This document shows positions 5,834-7,905 of a stretch of DNA of 7,905 nt, in pieces. Under the pieces are notes generated by a model. That model was not told where the DNA came from. It saw only the letters and a program-made list of their open reading frames with translations, and did not search any database. A program made the position numbers and the translations under genes. Source of the DNA: JAPLJQ01 sp037143735 (GTDB lineage Bacteria; Desulfobacterota; Syntrophia; Syntrophales; UBA2185). The DNA lies in NCBI GenBank assembly GCA_037143735.1, contig JBAWYD010000101.1, positions 1 through 7,905 on the forward strand, read 5' to 3'. How positions within the stretch are numbered: position 1 is the first letter of the stretch; each line of letters opens with the position of its first letter.

Positions 5834-7591
5834 CTACGGTATGTCGGGTGGCGGCTTCTCTCTTCCGGCATCCGCCTTCATGATCCTGGGGGTGACAAAT
5901 ACCATGAGTTGTCTTTTTGATTTATTCGTCGATTCCGATTTAAAGAGCCACCCCAATACCGGAATCTTGGAGAGCCAGGGAATGCCCTCTACATTTTTAC
6001 TTTCTGAACTGTTGACGATTCCGCCAATGACAATCGTCTCACCATCCCCAATCACCACACGCGACTCCACCATGTTTGTATCAATCGGGTAATTATCCTG
6101 AATTTTTTGTGTGTAGTTTGGAGAATCTTTGGATGCCATGATTTCCATGGAGATTTTCCCTTCAGGTGTGATTTTCGGTTTGACCTCCAATCGTAGCAGG
6201 GCATCTTTGAAGGTGACAGTGGCCGGACTGGTGCTCGTCGCAGGGGTTACAACAGGAATCTGCTGCCCCTGTTTAACGACGGCTTTTACATTGTTCATGG
6301 TCACAACCCTGGGGGATGAAATAACCTTCCCCTGGTTATTCGTCTCAAGAGCTGCCAGTTGCGCCTCTAAAACACCCCAAGCCCCACCGAGCACCAGACC
6401 GATGGTTGGTGATACGAGGGTCGAGGGGAGATTGACCGCCGCCGGGAAATTGACCGGCATGGATCGCGTCACATACCCAGTCTCAGGGGGATACCCCCAA
6501 GTCATGGAGCGGCTTGCGTTTGTATTGCTTCCGCCTGTCACCAACCAGCCGGTACCCTGGCTACTACCGTAGCCGCCGCCTCCCCATCTAACCCCGAGAT
6601 TTCTGGCAAACTCATCGGTCACTTCCACGATCTTGGCTTCGATGGAAATCTGAGCCAGCAAACCCTTTTCTTCCATGCGTTTCTGTTCCGCTGTTTCTGC
6701 GAGCAGCTCCGCCTTGAGACGATCTTCCTCTCCCTTCTGCCGGTCACCCTCATCCTTCTTCAGCTTTTCCAGGGTGAGTACCGTGATGACACTGCCCAAT
6801 TTTTTCTTTGCAAGACCATTGACCTCCAGGATCGCATCCAGGGCCTGATCCCAGGGAACTTTCTGCATGTATACGGTCACATTGCCCTTGACGTCTTCAC
6901 CGGAGACTATGGACATTCCTGCCTCCTCTGACAGCAACCTGAGAACCGCCTTGATGTTCGCATCCTGGAAATCAAGGGATATCATTCGCCCGATGTACTG
7001 TTTCGTCGTTTCTCCCGCTTTACCGACCTGACCTTCTGCCGGTTTCTTAACAACCTTTTCAGGCGCTTCCAGAACGGGCACGGGGGGGGGTACCTGAGTC
7101 ACAGCGACGGTCTTGCTCTCAAGGGTTGTCACATTAAAATCAATCAGAACATTCTGCCCCTGCTGACTTACGCTGTAAGGAACCTGCTCTTTCAAATCGA
7201 TGACGATCATTGCCCATTGAGCGCCATTGGCGGACTTCTGGGCAGGAACTACACGGATGACGTTGGAAAGCTTTCCTTCAGCCTGGGGCCTTCTCAATTC
7301 CTCCGGCACAAACATGTTTTCCATCTTCACCACGACCCCGTTGCCTGCCATGCTTTCGATATTGACTCCCGATTGCCTGGACACAATCATGGTAACCCGC
7401 TCTTTACCATTCAGTTTCTCAACGGTGATCTTTTCCAGATACCCGACACTGACTTCTTTTACACCGGTCGCCGCTGTTCCTCCCGAATCCGCCACGCCCG
7501 GTGGTGCAGACCCTGCGTATGGGACATTCCCGAAAAACATCACGAAACCTGCCAACAAGGCAATCCATGTCCACCGCATGTTTTTTTTCAT
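5834..7591 (-). CDS. pilQ: Type IV pilus secretin PilQ, short form apparently lacking the N1 domain
   Basis: A 585-residue secretin that forms the outer-membrane pore for the pilus. An N-terminal signal peptide (1 to about 28, MKKNMRWTWIALLAGFVMFF) precedes one AMIN domain (about 46-154), a peptidoglycan-binding type. After a Pro/Lys-rich linker comes the STN/N0 domain (about 203-275), with ISLDFQDANIKAVLRLLSEE and VPWDQALDAILEVNGL, both highly typical of PilQ. A charged segment (276-311, EKLKKDEGDRQKGEEDRLKA and onward) leads straight into the secretin core at ISIEAKIVEVTDEFARNLGV (315-334). The expected N1/NolW domain is not there. The core continues with VISSPRVVTMNNVKAVVKQG (423-442) and ends with GGIVNSSESKNVEGIPWLSK (523-542), IPVLGWLFKS and RQLMVFVTPRI (560-570). 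PilQ proteins usually have about 700-900 residues. The ATG overlaps the pilP stop (ATGA) and follows GGGGGA, indicating coupling. A C9 tract encodes P168-P170. Confidence 0.95.
   Translation of the reverse strand: MKKNMRWTWIALLAGFVMFFGNVPYAGSAPPGVADSGGTAATGVKEVSVGYLEKITVEKLNGKERVTMIVSRQSGVNIESMAGNGVVVKMENMFVPEELRRPQAEGKLSNVIRVVPAQKSANGAQWAMIVIDLKEQVPYSVSQQGQNVLIDFNVTTLESKTVAVTQVPPPVPVLEAPEKVVKKPAEGQVGKAGETTKQYIGRMISLDFQDANIKAVLRLLSEEAGMSIVSGEDVKGNVTVYMQKVPWDQALDAILEVNGLAKKKLGSVITVLTLEKLKKDEGDRQKGEEDRLKAELLAETAEQKRMEEKGLLAQISIEAKIVEVTDEFARNLGVRWGGGGYGSSQGTGWLVTGGSNTNASRSMTWGYPPETGYVTRSMPVNFPAAVNLPSTLVSPTIGLVLGGAWGVLEAQLAALETNNQGKVISSPRVVTMNNVKAVVKQGQQIPVVTPATSTSPATVTFKDALLRLEVKPKITPEGKISMEIMASKDSPNYTQKIQDNYPIDTNMVESRVVIGDGETIVIGGIVNSSESKNVEGIPWLSKIPVLGWLFKSESTNKSKRQLMVFVTPRIMKADAGREKPPPDIP
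7082..7090 (-). repeat. C9 homopolymer within pilQ
   Basis: Nine consecutive G on the plus strand, read as CCC-CCC-CCC for P168-P170 in the linker between the AMIN and N0 domains of PilQ. Such tracts can slip in replication. Loss or gain of one base would shift the frame before N0 and remove the pore-forming part. Confidence 0.6.
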
Positions 7592-7905
7592 GGTCTTCCC
7601 CCACGTTCTTCGCTGTGAAGCTTCATCGTAATCCTATTTGCCTTAGTCTTTTTGCCGGCACGGGCTTTGTGGGATGTTTCTTCAACGATAACACGATCAG
7701 CAAGTATCTCTACCACCCTGCCATTGTTAAGACCGATATAAGTTCCTATAAAGAGGGGATATATTTTCCCCTTCGCATCCTGTACAATTGCCTTCCTGAG
7801 CCTCTCATCCCCCGAAATCCCCACGAGTCTGAATTGATCAGTCCCTGCTCTCTGCAGAGGGGACATGGCAAGGGGTTTCGCCTTTTCCAGTTTCTGCCTT
7901 GCCGC
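7588..7905 (-). CDS. pilP: Type IV pilus assembly lipoprotein PilP, 5' end outside window
   Basis: The C-terminal 105 residues of PilP. The frame stays open to the window edge (AARQKLEKAKPLA precedes the ATG at 7866), so that ATG is internal and the true start lies beyond base 7905. PilP is an inner-membrane lipoprotein that links the PilN/PilO heterodimer to the secretin PilQ through its C-terminal beta-sandwich. That domain is what is seen here: SPLQRAGTDQFRLVGISG resembles the family's 'PLe.y.ld.l.lVG', followed by KAIVQDAKGKIYPLFIGTYI and GLNNGRVVEILADRVIVEE, the usual order of conserved strands. The Lys/Arg-rich C-terminus (KARAGKKTKANRITMKL) is also common. It overlaps pilQ by four bases (ATGA). 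The lipobox is not visible. The pilMNO genes would be expected just outside the window. Confidence 0.9.
   Translation of the reverse strand, partial: AARQKLEKAKPLAMSPLQRAGTDQFRLVGISGDERLRKAIVQDAKGKIYPLFIGTYIGLNNGRVVEILADRVIVEETSHKARAGKKTKANRITMKLHSEERGGRP

Noticed and set aside
6129..6572. 147-codon plus-strand open frame opposite pilQ
   Set aside because: Antisense shadow of a strongly conserved secretin core; the predicted protein has no recognisable domain and no Shine-Dalgarno was evident.
7217..7631. Two overlapping plus-strand frames of about 133 codons opposite the pilQ 5' end
   Set aside because: Both are shadows of the PilQ AMIN/signal region and resemble no family.

Overview
The window is a type IV pilus (T4P) locus in two opposing blocks, with three non-pilus elements between them. 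Base composition looks close to balanced by eye. The PilX type, the pilP-pilQ arrangement and the pilin style suggest a member of the former Deltaproteobacteria (Desulfobacterota-like). That placement is an inference from protein style, not from a search.

Left block, plus strand (1-2684): four minor pilin or pseudopilin genes in one likely operon. They are a FimT/GspH-like gene cut by the window edge, then pilV, pilW and pilX. The first three carry, or must carry, the class III prepilin N-terminus (G|FTLxE) processed by the prepilin peptidase PilD. PilX is the family type without Glu at +5. Such proteins form a priming or tip complex at the inner membrane. The adhesin/tip gene pilY1, which often follows pilX, is absent: 167 bp of sequence without a gene follow, and the next gene points the other way.

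Middle (about 2852-4977): first, a minus-strand exported protein of unknown function, with a small beta-type domain and a long coiled coil, behind a near-consensus sigma70 promoter. Next, about 200 bp that may hold a decayed plus-strand HigA-like antitoxin fragment. Then a minus-strand AAA_14/DUF4143 ATPase, a family common as mobile accessory genes, with a strong 15-bp inverted repeat just upstream of its start.

Right block, minus strand (4978-7905), transcribed right to left: pilP (5' part outside the window), pilQ (overlapping pilP by ATGA) and a six-TPR lipoprotein that resembles the pilotin PilF/PilW. Together these encode the outer-membrane secretin pore, its periplasmic link to the inner-membrane PilMNO platform, and a likely secretin-assembly lipoprotein. 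The two blocks would cooperate in one machine: the pilin block supplies the fibre initiator and the secretin block the exit channel.

The most unusual point is the secretin. PilQ is only 585 residues and seems to lack the N1 (NolW/secretin short) domain: the N0 domain passes through a charged, probably helical linker directly into the secretin core. Its gene also carries a C9 homopolymer between domains. I found no tRNA, rRNA, CRISPR array or insertion sequence.
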